Assembly (NCBI GenBank): GCA_963702495.1
Contig: CAVPDA010000004.1
Span: 186,001 to 250,000 of the forward strand
From: CAVPDA01 sp963702495
Lineage (GTDB): Bacteria; Pseudomonadota; Gammaproteobacteria; Burkholderiales; Rhodocyclaceae
Direction: 5' to 3'
DNA: 64,000 nt
In this document: piece after piece, positions 1-8,650 of the stretch
How the letters are laid out: every line of letters starts with the position of its first letter
Position numbering within the stretch: position 1 is the first letter of the stretch
The notes under the pieces: model-generated
Database searches by the model: none
Seen by the model: the letters and a program-made list of their open reading frames with translations, nothing else
What the model was told of the DNA's origin: nothing
Program-made: the position numbers and the translations under genes

Positions 1-1233
1 GCGGCCCAGATCGCCGGCATCACCGGTCGCCGCTATCCGCCCGAACTGGCCGGGCCGCTCTATCCGCAGGGCATCGAGATCGTAGACGAATCGCAGCTGG
101 AGGCGCTGATCGTCGGGCAGCGCATCGATCAGGTGGTGTTCGCCTACAGTGACGTGCCCCACGCCCACGTGATGCACGAGGCATCGCGCGCGCTGGCGGC
201 GGGAGCGGACTTCGTGCTGTTGGGGCCGCAACGCACCATGATCCGGGCACAGGTGCCGGTGATCGCCGTGTCGGCGGTGCGCACCGGCTGCGGCAAGTCG
301 CAGACGGCGCGCTACCTGTCGCGGCTGCTGCGGGCGCGGGGGCTGCGCGTGGCGGTGATCCGCCACCCCATGCCCTACGGCGATCTGGCGCGCGAGGCGG
401 TGCAGCGCTTCGACCGGCGGGCGGACCTGGACGCCGCCCGGTGCACGGTGGAGGAGCGCGAGGAATACGAGCCCCATCTCGCGGCGGGCAATGTGGTTTT
501 CGCCGGCGTGGATTACGCGCGCATCGTGGCTGCGGCGCAGGCGCAGGCCGATCTCATCCTGTGGGACGGCGGCAACAACGACTTCCCCTTCGTCCGCCCC
601 GATCTGCACGTCGTGCTGGTCGATCCGCTGCGGCCGGGGCACGAGGCGACCCACCACCCGGGCGAAGCGGTGCTGCGCATGGCCGATGTGGTGGTCGTCG
701 CCAAGACCGATGCCGCGGCGGCGGCCGACGTGCAGCGGGTGAGCGAGAACGTGCGCCGCATCAATCCGCGTGCCGCCATCGTGCGGGCGGCATCGCCCAT
801 ACGCCTCGACGACGAGGACGCCGTGCGCGGCCGGCGCGTGCTGGTGGTGGAGGACGGGCCCACCACCACCCACGGCGGCATGGCCTACGGTGCCGGCTAC
901 GTCGCCGCAACGCGGGCCCACGCGGCGCGCATCGTCGATCCGCGCCCGTTCGCAGCGCCGGAGATCGCCGCCGCCTTCGGGCAATATCCGCACATCGGCC
1001 CGGTGCTGCCTGCGCTCGGCTACAACGCCGCCCAGCTCGAGGCGCTGCAGGCGACGATCAACGCCGTGCCGGCCGACGTCGTGGTCGCCGCCACGCCGAT
1101 CGATCTCGCCGCACTGATCGACGTGAACAAACCGGTGGTACGCGCACGCTACGAGTTCGCGGAAATCGGCCGGCCGGGACTGGCGGAGGAAATCGAGAAA
1201 TTCCTGCAGCGGCTGCCTTCAGCAGCCCGGTGA
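1..1233 (+). CDS. Cyclic 2,3-diphosphoglycerate synthetase-like P-loop GTPase (5' partial)
   Basis: The reading frame is already open at base 1, so the N-terminus lies outside the window; the first ATG in view (133) is internal. A P-loop GCGKS follows the strand ending VSAVRT at about window residue 96, WDGGNND comes later, and AKTD looks like a base-specificity motif. These features fit the COG2403 family, which includes archaeal cyclic 2,3-diphosphoglycerate synthetase and many uncharacterised bacterial relatives. The protein is probably cytoplasmic and binds ATP or GTP. The bacterial substrate is not known, so the enzyme name is by family only. It converges with the acetyltransferase gene on the other strand. 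Confidence 0.75.
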   Translation, partial: AAQIAGITGRRYPPELAGPLYPQGIEIVDESQLEALIVGQRIDQVVFAYSDVPHAHVMHEASRALAAGADFVLLGPQRTMIRAQVPVIAVSAVRTGCGKSQTARYLSRLLRARGLRVAVIRHPMPYGDLAREAVQRFDRRADLDAARCTVEEREEYEPHLAAGNVVFAGVDYARIVAAAQAQADLILWDGGNNDFPFVRPDLHVVLVDPLRPGHEATHHPGEAVLRMADVVVVAKTDAAAAADVQRVSENVRRINPRAAIVRAASPIRLDDEDAVRGRRVLVVEDGPTTTHGGMAYGAGYVAATRAHAARIVDPRPFAAPEIAAAFGQYPHIGPVLPALGYNAAQLEALQATINAVPADVVVAATPIDLAALIDVNKPVVRARYEFAEIGRPGLAEEIEKFLQRLPSAAR

Positions 1234-1266
1234 TCGCGCACAGCCGCGACCCGGAGCACCCGGTGG

Positions 1267-1794
1267 TCAGAGCGGCCGCACCACGCGCAGGGTATCGCCG
1301 GCATCCGGATCGCGGTGCGCCTCGAAGCCGAGTTGGCGCGCGAACTTGAGCATCTTGTGGTTCTGCACCAGGACGTAGCCTTCCATGGTACGGAAGCCGC
1401 GCTCCCGCGCCGCGTCCATGAGGGCGAGCATGAGCAGGCCGGCCACGCCGGAACCCTGCCAGGCGTCGTCGATGGCGACGGCGAATTCGCAGGAATCCCC
1501 CACGGCGCCGGAGGCATAGCGGGCGACGCCGATCTCCTGCTCCGCGCCGTCGCGCGCCACGGTGGCGACGAAGGCCATATGCCGATCGTAGTCGATCTGC
1601 GTGAAGTACTTGAGCTTGGCCGGCGACAGTTCCCGCAGCTCCGACATGAAGCGGTTGTAGCGGGAATCGTTCGACAGGTGGCGCACGAATTCCTGTTCCA
1701 GCGGCGCATCGTCCGCCCGGATCGGCCGGATCATGACCTCGGTGCCGTCGAACAGGTAACGTTTGCGGGCGAGGTGTTGGGGGTAGTCGGCCAT
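1267..1794 (-). CDS. GNAT-family N-acetyltransferase
   Basis: This 175-residue protein begins MADYPQHLARKRY. It has the GNAT fold signature: an acidic N-terminal strand (VMIRPIRADD), a variable middle and the acetyl-CoA pyrophosphate-binding turn QGSGVAG, followed by an alpha helix and the C-terminal NHKMLKFARQLGFE segment. The frame continues upstream to 2097, but residues beyond MADY are low-complexity and do not look like protein, so I chose the start at 1794. The substrate cannot be predicted. Its spacing suggests a single-gene unit. Confidence 0.8.
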   Translation of the reverse strand: MADYPQHLARKRYLFDGTEVMIRPIRADDAPLEQEFVRHLSNDSRYNRFMSELRELSPAKLKYFTQIDYDRHMAFVATVARDGAEQEIGVARYASGAVGDSCEFAVAIDDAWQGSGVAGLLMLALMDAARERGFRTMEGYVLVQNHKMLKFARQLGFEAHRDPDAGDTLRVVRPL

Positions 1795-1987
1795 GGTCTT
1801 GTTCGTCTTGCGCCTGAAACGGGATGGCGCCGCCGCGCCGGGCGGGCCAATGATACGCCGGCCGGCGGCGAATCTCGGCGACCCCCGCCGCGCGACACCC
1901 GGGATTGCAAAATACCCGAATGGCGCGCAGCATTTTGCCTTGGATTCAGATTCGGCTACCCCTTGCCGGCATTCATCGGAGGCATTC

Positions 1988-2251
1988 ATGCTTACAATCC
2001 AAGACTGCATCGAACTGTCCGAACTCACCGAAGACGAGATTCTCGCCATCGCCGAGCACGAGCACATTCCGGAAATGGTCGCCATCGAGATGGGCAACTA
2101 TCTCGTGCACACACCGGAAGGCGAGAAGCGCATCCGGCGCATGATCGTGGAAGACATCGTCGCCGCGCGTCACCACGGCAATCTGCGCCACGCCGCCACG
2201 CTCAAGCTTGCGCTGAAGCATTTCGTCGAGACCCACGGCGGGGCGCGCTGA
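1988..2251 (+). CDS. Small conserved hypothetical protein, 87 aa
   Basis: The protein starts MLTIQDCIELSELTEDEILAI and is acidic and mostly helical by inspection, with no membrane segment or signal peptide. A good Shine-Dalgarno (GGAGG) lies about 7 nt before the ATG, which sets the start even though the frame is open further upstream. I recognise the sequence only as the kind of small unannotated protein common in betaproteobacteria. No function can be assigned. It stands alone between divergent and co-directional neighbours. Confidence 0.7.
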   Translation: MLTIQDCIELSELTEDEILAIAEHEHIPEMVAIEMGNYLVHTPEGEKRIRRMIVEDIVAARHHGNLRHAATLKLALKHFVETHGGAR

Positions 2252-2363
2252 CCGGCTGACGGCGGGCGACGGCGTTCGCGTCCGCCGCCCCGCACCCGCG
2301 GTCTCCCGGTCGGGCGCGCGGCGCGTTATCCTTGCGTCCGTACCCCGTCAACCGTCCGCCACG

Positions 2364-3041
2364 ATGCCGGTCACCCGCGCCGACCTGGAGAAGAACGCCC
2401 TGCGGCAGACGCTGGAGCACTCGCCCATTGGGACCCAGCTTCTGTCCGATGCAGCCCTCGAAGCGTCGCTGCAGCAGGCTCTCGCGCAGCGGCCGGCGGG
2501 GCCGGACGTGTGGCTTTTCGGCTACGGATCGCTGGTGTGGAATCCGTTCATCCGCTTCCTGGAGCGCCGCCCCGGCACCGTGCGCGGTTATCACCGCCGC
2601 TTGTGCCTGTGGTCCCGCATCAACCGCGGCACCCCCGAGCAGCCGGGGCTCGCCCTCGGCCTGGAGCCCGGCGGCACCTGCCGCGGCGTGGTGTTCCGCA
2701 TGGACGGCGGCGTCGCCGAAGATGAGCTGCGCATCCTGTGGCGGCGCGAGATGATGCTCGGCTCCTATGTGCCGCGCTGGGTCCGGGCCACCAGCCGCGG
2801 CGACACGCTGACCGCCCTCACCTTCGTCATCAATCGCGCTTCCTCCGGCTATGCCGGCAAGCTCGGTGATGCACAGATCGTCAACACCCTGATGCGCGCC
2901 CGCGGTCTCTACGGCAGCAGCATGGACTATCTGATTCATACGGTGGATGGGCTCAACCACTGCGGCATTCGCGACCCGCGCCTGGAACGTCTGCGCGATC
3001 TTGCGCTGGAGCGCATGGCCGCGGCCGAGTCGCGTCCCTGA
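2364..3041 (+). CDS. ChaC-like gamma-glutamylcyclotransferase
   Basis: This 225-residue protein has the family loop LFGYGSLVWNP (about residues 51-61), followed by conserved GYHRR, WSRINRG and TCRGVVFRM blocks. These place it in the ChaC/GGCT fold, whose members cleave glutathione to 5-oxoproline and Cys-Gly. Length and motif order match ChaC. It is cytoplasmic. The N-terminal ~45 residues before the loop are longer than in the minimal family. Glutathione is the likely substrate by family; this is inference. Confidence 0.85.
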   Translation: MPVTRADLEKNALRQTLEHSPIGTQLLSDAALEASLQQALAQRPAGPDVWLFGYGSLVWNPFIRFLERRPGTVRGYHRRLCLWSRINRGTPEQPGLALGLEPGGTCRGVVFRMDGGVAEDELRILWRREMMLGSYVPRWVRATSRGDTLTALTFVINRASSGYAGKLGDAQIVNTLMRARGLYGSSMDYLIHTVDGLNHCGIRDPRLERLRDLALERMAAAESRP

Positions 3042-3086
3042 TACCCCGCGGCCCCGTCTCATTCGATCAGTCAATCGGAGCACTTC

Positions 3087-3386
3087 ATGCGCGTCACCCT
3101 GGTCCATGTGCATGTCAAACCGGAATACGTCGAGGCGTTCATCGCCGCCACCCGGGCCAATCACGAAGCCTCGGTGCGCGAGTCCGGCAACCGCCGCTTC
3201 GATGTGCTGCAGTCGCCGCAGGACGCGACCCGCTTCATCCTCTACGAAGCCTACGCGTCGGCGGAGGACGCCGCGGCGCACAAGCAGACCGCCCATTACG
3301 CCGCCTGGCGCGACACAGTGGCGGAAATGATGGCCGAACCGCGCCAGGGAGTGCCCTGGGTCGGCCTGCTTCCGGCGGGACAGTGA
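3087..3386 (+). CDS. Antibiotic biosynthesis monooxygenase-fold protein (YgiN/LsrG-like)
   Basis: This 99-residue single ABM domain begins MRVTLVHVHVKPEYVEAF. The conserved core is RFDVLQSPQDATRFILYEAY followed by AHKQTAHYAAW. The fold forms dimers and includes YgiN quinol monooxygenase and LsrG; bacterial members of this size often act on quinols, peroxidised metabolites or AI-2 phosphate. The stop overlaps the GTG start of the alcohol dehydrogenase gene, so the two are probably translated together and may act on one small-molecule pathway. Confidence 0.75.
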   Translation: MRVTLVHVHVKPEYVEAFIAATRANHEASVRESGNRRFDVLQSPQDATRFILYEAYASAEDAAAHKQTAHYAAWRDTVAEMMAEPRQGVPWVGLLPAGQ

Positions 3387-4576
3387 GCGTGATTGAGGCC
3401 TTCTCCATCGCCCGCCTGCCGCGCATCGAGTTCGGCGCGGGCACCATCCGCAAGCTGCCGCGGATCGCGGCACAGTATGGCAAACGGGTGCTGCTGGCGA
3501 CCGGCGCCCGCTCCTTCGTCGAATCCGAAGCGGGCGCGGCGCTGCTGGCCGAGTTCAAGGCGCAGCGCTTCTCCATTGACCCGGTGAAAATCGCCGGCGA
3601 GCCCTCGCCGCAGCAGGTGGACGACATCGTGCGGCAGTGGCAGGACGCCGACTTCGAGGCGGTGATCGGCATCGGCGGCGGCAGCGTGCTGGACGCGGCG
3701 AAGGCGATCGCCGGCCTGCTGCGGCCGGGAAACTCGGTAATGGACCATCTGGAGGGCGTCGGCCCGGAACTTCCCTATACCGGTCCCGCCACGCCCTTCC
3801 TCGCCGTGCCCACCACCGCCGGCACCGGCTCGGAAGCGACCAAGAACGCGGTGCTGTCAACCCACGGCGCGGACGGCTTCAAGAAATCCTTCCGCGACGA
3901 CCGGCTGGTGGCCGAATACGCCATCGTCGATCCCGATCTGCTAGCCGGATGCCCGCCGGCGCTGATCGCGGCCAACGGCATGGACGCCTTCACCCAGTTG
4001 CTCGAATCCTATGTATCCACCCGCGCCAATCCGCTGACCGATGCGCTGGCGATGTCGGGCATGCAGGCGGTGCGCGACGGTCTGCTCGCCTGGTACGACG
4101 GCGGCGATCCGGCAACGGCGGGGCGCGAGAAGATGGCCTACGCAGCGCTGCTTTCGGGCATCTGCCTGGCGCAGACCGGGCTCGGTTCGGTCCATGGCCT
4201 GGCTGCGCCGCTGGGCGCCTTCTTCCCCATTCCCCACGGCGTGGTGTGCGGCACCCTGGTGGCGGCGGCGACCAGGCTCAACATCGATGTCATGCAGGAG
4301 CGCGACCCGGACAACCCGGCCCTGGCGAAGTACGCCCAGGTCGGCCGGTTGTTCCGCGGCCGCAGCCATGTCGACGACATCGGCGCCCGGGTATTCCTGG
4401 TTCATACCCTCAACGAATGGACGCGGCGCATGAGTCTGCCGCCCCTGTCCGCGCTCGGCGTCGAGGCCGGAGACCTGCCGCGCATCGCGGCCAACTGCCG
4501 CGGCTCCAGCATGAAGACGAATCCGGTGGTCCTGAGCGACGAGGAAGTGACGCGGCTGCTGCGCATGCGCCTGTAG
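3383..4576 (+). CDS. Iron-type alcohol dehydrogenase family protein
   Basis: The protein is 397 aa from a GTG start overlapping the previous stop (GTGA). It has the group III alcohol dehydrogenase layout: an N-terminal dinucleotide-binding domain with the GIGGGSVLDAAKAI nucleotide loop near residue 95 and PTTAGTGSEATKNAV, then an all-helical metal domain. Expected metal ligands are the Asp in GMDAF and His residues in SVHGLAAP and PIPHGVV. The position normally holding the second ligand, His in DALTHAIE, is Gln here (DAFTQLLE). Substrate is not predictable. The Gln may define a subfamily or alter metal use. Confidence 0.85.
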   Translation: MSVIEAFSIARLPRIEFGAGTIRKLPRIAAQYGKRVLLATGARSFVESEAGAALLAEFKAQRFSIDPVKIAGEPSPQQVDDIVRQWQDADFEAVIGIGGGSVLDAAKAIAGLLRPGNSVMDHLEGVGPELPYTGPATPFLAVPTTAGTGSEATKNAVLSTHGADGFKKSFRDDRLVAEYAIVDPDLLAGCPPALIAANGMDAFTQLLESYVSTRANPLTDALAMSGMQAVRDGLLAWYDGGDPATAGREKMAYAALLSGICLAQTGLGSVHGLAAPLGAFFPIPHGVVCGTLVAAATRLNIDVMQERDPDNPALAKYAQVGRLFRGRSHVDDIGARVFLVHTLNEWTRRMSLPPLSALGVEAGDLPRIAANCRGSSMKTNPVVLSDEEVTRLLRMRL

Positions 4577-4642
4577 GCCGTGGCAAGCGTTCCGCTACCA
4601 TGTTGACAGCCAGGCCATGACAAGAACGAAGGGAGACGCACC

Positions 4643-6124
4643 ATGCCCCAGCTGCTCACCCTCTCGCGCGCGGCGCGCATCGTCGGCGTCACCCGCGGGT
4701 CGCTGCAATCGAGGATCCAGAGCGGCGAGCTGGCCGCGTTCGACGGCATGGTGTCGACGGAAGATCTGCTGCGCCTGTTCCCCGACACCAAGCTGGAGGA
4801 GGACGGCGGCTTCGAGCGCGTCACCCGCATCAAGGAAGAGGCGTTCGGGCGGCGCGTGCGCGAGCGCATGCTGCCGAGCCAGGACGTCCTCGCCCAGAGA
4901 CTGTTCGAGCAGAGCTGCGAACTGACCGATGTGCGCGCCCACCTGCAGCGCTACCACTCCCTGGTCGTGCGCCTGGAAGAGCGCATCCGCACCGTGGTCG
5001 ATGCGAGCCAGGGCGAGGTGCGCACGACCGCGACGGAACTGGGGGAATTCCTGGACCATGAACTGGAAGAGGTGCTGGGCCGCACCGAGGCGCCCGATGC
5101 GATGGCGGTGATGGATGATATGCTCCGGGTCATGTCCGCCCAGGTCGTGGTGCATCCGAGCCGGCACGAATTCTTCGTCGATGGCGCCGACTCGATTCTC
5201 GAAGCCGGACTGCGCGCCGGTCTGTCCCTGAACTACGGCTGTTCCAGCGGCAACTGCGGCCTGTGCAAGGCGCGCGTCGTTTCCGGTCAGGTGAAGCGGG
5301 TGCGCCACCACGATTACGTGCTGTCGGAGGCGGAGAAGCTGCAGGGCTACACCCTGCTCTGCTCCCACACCGCGGTGAGCGATCTGGTGATCGAGGCGCT
5401 GGAAGCGACGACCGCGACGGACATTCCGCAGCAGCAGATCGGCGCCCGCGTCAAGACCGTTTCGCGCCTCGGTGACGACGTCATGCTGCTGCACCTGCAG
5501 ACACCGCGCAACAACCGGCTGCGCTTCCTCGCCGGCCAGGAGGTGACCCTGTCCGTGCTCGGGTCGGAACCGATGCAGCTGCCGGTGGCGAGTTGTCCCT
5601 GCGACGACCGCAACCTCCAGTTCCATGTCGAACGCAATCCGGAGCTCGGCTTTGCCGAGCGCGTGTTCTACTCCCTGGAGCACGGCGACCCGGTGACGGT
5701 GTGGGGTCCGTGGGGCGATTTCGTGCTGCGCGCCGATTCGCCGCGCTCGATCCTGTTCGTCACCTGCAATGCTGGCTTCGCCCCGGTGAAGAGCCTGATC
5801 GAGCACGCCATGGCGCTGGACGTGGCCGAGGAAATGTATCTGTACTGGGTTGCGACGAAGCCGGGCAGCCACTACCTGTCCAACCTGTGCCGCTCCTGGG
5901 CCGATGCGCTGGACAATTTCCACCCCGTGCTGCTGGTGACGACGGGCGCCGATGCGCTGCAGCGCGGAGCAGCCGACGTCGTGGACCGCCTGCGCGCCGC
6001 CCACCCTCGCCTGGGGGATTTCGACATCTACCTGGCCGGGCCGCAGCCGTTCGTGGATGGCGTCGCAGCGCTTCTCGCCCGGCACGGCTTCCCGCAGGAA
6101 CAGCTGACGGCGACGATCCCATGA
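4643..6124 (+). CDS. HTH / [2Fe-2S] ferredoxin / flavin-reductase fusion protein
   Basis: This 493-aa protein has three parts. Residues 1-48 (SRAARIVGVTRGSLQSRIQ, then DLLRLFP) resemble a MerR/excisionase-type helix-turn-helix. Residues ~60-160 are charged and helical, probably coiled coil. From ~165 there is a plant-type ferredoxin with C200, C205, C208 and C240, then an FNR-like flavin and NAD(P)H module ending in CNAGFAPVKSL and YLAGPQPFVDG. The usual flavin motif RxYS is not obvious (LPVASCP instead). The C-terminal part resembles the oxidoreductases feeding electrons to oxygenases. The N-terminal DNA-binding-like module is unusual for such enzymes. Cytoplasmic. Confidence 0.8.
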   Translation: MPQLLTLSRAARIVGVTRGSLQSRIQSGELAAFDGMVSTEDLLRLFPDTKLEEDGGFERVTRIKEEAFGRRVRERMLPSQDVLAQRLFEQSCELTDVRAHLQRYHSLVVRLEERIRTVVDASQGEVRTTATELGEFLDHELEEVLGRTEAPDAMAVMDDMLRVMSAQVVVHPSRHEFFVDGADSILEAGLRAGLSLNYGCSSGNCGLCKARVVSGQVKRVRHHDYVLSEAEKLQGYTLLCSHTAVSDLVIEALEATTATDIPQQQIGARVKTVSRLGDDVMLLHLQTPRNNRLRFLAGQEVTLSVLGSEPMQLPVASCPCDDRNLQFHVERNPELGFAERVFYSLEHGDPVTVWGPWGDFVLRADSPRSILFVTCNAGFAPVKSLIEHAMALDVAEEMYLYWVATKPGSHYLSNLCRSWADALDNFHPVLLVTTGADALQRGAADVVDRLRAAHPRLGDFDIYLAGPQPFVDGVAALLARHGFPQEQLTATIP

Positions 6125-6225
6125 GGGCAATGCGGGCCGCCCGTCCGGCCGCACCGGATTCGATGCGACGGCGCCGGCGGAGCGCCGCGGCGGACGCCAT
6201 GAATAACCCTAATCTTGCGCGGGGA

Positions 6226-6254
6226 TTGCGCCGTTAGTGTCGGGAGCCTATAAG
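6226..6254 (+). promoter_or_regulatory. Candidate sigma70 promoter for the AsmA-like gene
   Basis: TTGCGC (6226-6231) and TATAAG (6249-6254) are separated by 17 nt in the gap before the next gene. The -10 matches consensus at five of six positions; the -35 is weaker. It would give a leader of roughly 150 nt before the start at 6415. Confidence 0.45.
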
Positions 6255-6414
6255 CTTCACTGCTGCGAAACGCCGATGTCGATTCATCGCAGTGAATGGC
6301 GCATCAAACCATGACCCGGACAGCACCGAACCACACCCCGACCATGCGCCGCGACGGCGCACTGTCTGCGCGTCCGCGCCACACCTGAACGACAACGCCA
6401 ACGGGCCGCCACGG

Positions 6415-8463
6415 ATGGATCTCAGCCGCGTCTATCGCAAGACCCAGCAGGGCGAAGAGGCGCTCAAGGGGCGGACTCGCCTGCACGGCCAGCGTCTGCG
6501 TTCGCTCCTGATCCTGGTGGACGGGCAGGCGACGGCAAAGGAGTTGTGCGACAAGGTCGGCAGCAAGTACCGTCCCCGCGCCACCCTCGGACAACTGGAA
6601 CATCTCGGTCTGATCGAGCCGATGGGGGGAGCCCCGGCCCCCGACAACAGGGAAGAGGACTTGCCGATCGTGGCAGACGCGGTGGAGGCCGAAGAGGAGT
6701 TGGCGGCCGCAAGCGAGGCGCCTGCGACCGAACCCGCGCCCGAGCCGCAACCGGCTCCGCCAGCGCAAGCTGAACCCGAGTCTCAGACCCCGGCTGCGCC
6801 CGAGCCAGAATCGGAGTCGCCCGCCGCTGCCGCTGCGTCGTCCACTCCGGTCGAGGCCGTCGTTCACTCGGCCCCCCCCACTCAAGAGGTGCCAGCGGCC
6901 GCCGACGCCGCGGCTGCCGGCTCACCCGAAGTCGTGCCGGAGCCGGAACAGCCGGCCGCGGTCGCGGGCGCAGATGCACCGGCCGCACCGCAGGAGCAGG
7001 ACGCGAACGCCACGGATCCGGGGCTGGAGCCGGTGGTCGCGGACGAACAGCCGCAACGCCCGTCCCCGCTCGCCGAAGCCTTCGATTCGCCCCAATCGCG
7101 GCATGAAGACAGGATCGCCGTCGAATCCCTGTGGCAGCGGTTGGCAAGCGCGACCGAACCCCTGCGCCGGCGCGAGTGGAAACTGAAGCGGCCGGCACCC
7201 CGGCTGTGGTGGGTGCTGGCGCCGGCAAGCGTCGTCGTGCTGGCTCTGCTTGCGGCACTGGCGCTGTCCTGGGGGAGCTACCGCGCCACCATCGAACGGC
7301 ACGCAGCCGCGGTCATCGGACAGCCGGTACGCATCGGCGGCATGAGTCTCGCCCTGTTTCCCCCCGGTCTGACGCTGCAAGACGTGGACATCGGCGCCGG
7401 GCGGCTGGCGCAGGCGTCGGTCGTCCGCGCATCCGTGTCGATTCACGGCTGGAGCGATGTCGACCCGCTCACCATCGATCTCGCGATCGACGGCCTGACC
7501 CTGCAGCAAGCCGGCGCCGCGGCGCTGTGTGGCGCCGCCCGCCTCGACCCCGCCGGCGTGCGTCGGGCCCGGCTCCATGTCGTTGACGTCAGCAACCTCA
7601 GCCTCGCGCTGGGAAATAGCGTGATCCAGGACCTGCGCGGCGCCATCGAGTTCGACCGGGCGAGGGGTGCGACGGCGGTCAGTCTGTCCGATGCCGACAA
7701 CCGCCTGCGCGCCACCCTTGCGCCACAGGGCAAGGGCTGCCGCTTCGCGGCGACCGGAAACAACTGGCGTCTGCCGCTGCGCGGCGGCCTGATGTTCTTC
7801 GGCCTCAATGCCCAGGGCAGCTTCGACGAAAACGGCATGCAACTGACGGCCTTCGACGCCCGCGTGAGCGACGGCATCGTCAGCGGAAACGGAGAACTGG
7901 ACTGGTCGCCCCGCGCCAACCTCGAACTGCGGCTCGAACTGCGGCATGTCGATCTTGCCAAGCTGCTCCCCGCGCTGGGCCTGGAAGCCCTGGCCCACGG
8001 ACCGCTGGATGCCAAGCTGCAGATTTCCGCCCGGCCCGCAAGCCTGGGCGCGCTGGGCGAGACCCTGAGCGGGCGCGGCAACCTGAGCGTGGCCCACGGC
8101 AGCGTCGACCGCTTCGATCTGGCGGAGGCGGCACGCACCATTACCCCCGATGCGGTACGCGGCGGCGCGACCCGTTTCGAGCAACTTACCGCACAGATCC
8201 AGTTCGAGCGCGGCAACGCCGCGCTGCGCAACCTGCACCTGGACGCCGGAGCATTGCAGGCCGACGGCCATGTGGCCATCGACAACCGCAACCGTTTGGG
8301 CGGCGCAGTCACCGTTCAGATTCGTGGCAGCACCGGCCAGTTGCGGGTGCCGCTCCAGGTCGGCGGCACCCTAGCCGCGCCGGAACTCACTCCGGCACCC
8401 AACCCGGACCCGTCGGAGTCGGCGGCCGCGCCGCAGTCCGCCGCGGCAACGCCAAGCCGCTGA
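6415..8463 (+). CDS. AsmA-like membrane protein with N-terminal cytosolic domain
   Basis: From the chosen start MDLSRVYRKT the protein has 682 aa. Residues 1-80 form a small charged domain (RSLLILVDGQATAKELCDKV) resembling a winged-helix fold. A long Pro/Ala/Glu-rich linker follows to about residue 230. A single transmembrane helix (VLAPASVVVLALLAALAL) comes next, then an AsmA-like periplasmic region rich in beta-strand repeats. AsmA-family proteins lie in the inner membrane and are linked to lipid transport to the outer membrane. The added N-terminal domain would face the cytoplasm. A start at 6292 is also possible but its first ~40 codons look unlike protein. Confidence 0.7.
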   Translation: MDLSRVYRKTQQGEEALKGRTRLHGQRLRSLLILVDGQATAKELCDKVGSKYRPRATLGQLEHLGLIEPMGGAPAPDNREEDLPIVADAVEAEEELAAASEAPATEPAPEPQPAPPAQAEPESQTPAAPEPESESPAAAAASSTPVEAVVHSAPPTQEVPAAADAAAAGSPEVVPEPEQPAAVAGADAPAAPQEQDANATDPGLEPVVADEQPQRPSPLAEAFDSPQSRHEDRIAVESLWQRLASATEPLRRREWKLKRPAPRLWWVLAPASVVVLALLAALALSWGSYRATIERHAAAVIGQPVRIGGMSLALFPPGLTLQDVDIGAGRLAQASVVRASVSIHGWSDVDPLTIDLAIDGLTLQQAGAAALCGAARLDPAGVRRARLHVVDVSNLSLALGNSVIQDLRGAIEFDRARGATAVSLSDADNRLRATLAPQGKGCRFAATGNNWRLPLRGGLMFFGLNAQGSFDENGMQLTAFDARVSDGIVSGNGELDWSPRANLELRLELRHVDLAKLLPALGLEALAHGPLDAKLQISARPASLGALGETLSGRGNLSVAHGSVDRFDLAEAARTITPDAVRGGATRFEQLTAQIQFERGNAALRNLHLDAGALQADGHVAIDNRNRLGGAVTVQIRGSTGQLRVPLQVGGTLAAPELTPAPNPDPSESAAAPQSAAATPSR

Positions 8464-8650
8464 ACCGCCGCTCCCGGCACCGCCGGCTCCCCTGCGCAGG
8501 GGATAAATTCCGGCAGTACCCCGATCAAAGGGTTCTTTGGCCGCGCCGGAGGGCGTGAATTACCATTGCACACTTCGTCCGTCCCCCTCGCACGAGCAGG
8601 TGACGGATCCGGAATCCGATCCCGCTTCGCAAGACATCCGACGTCAACCC

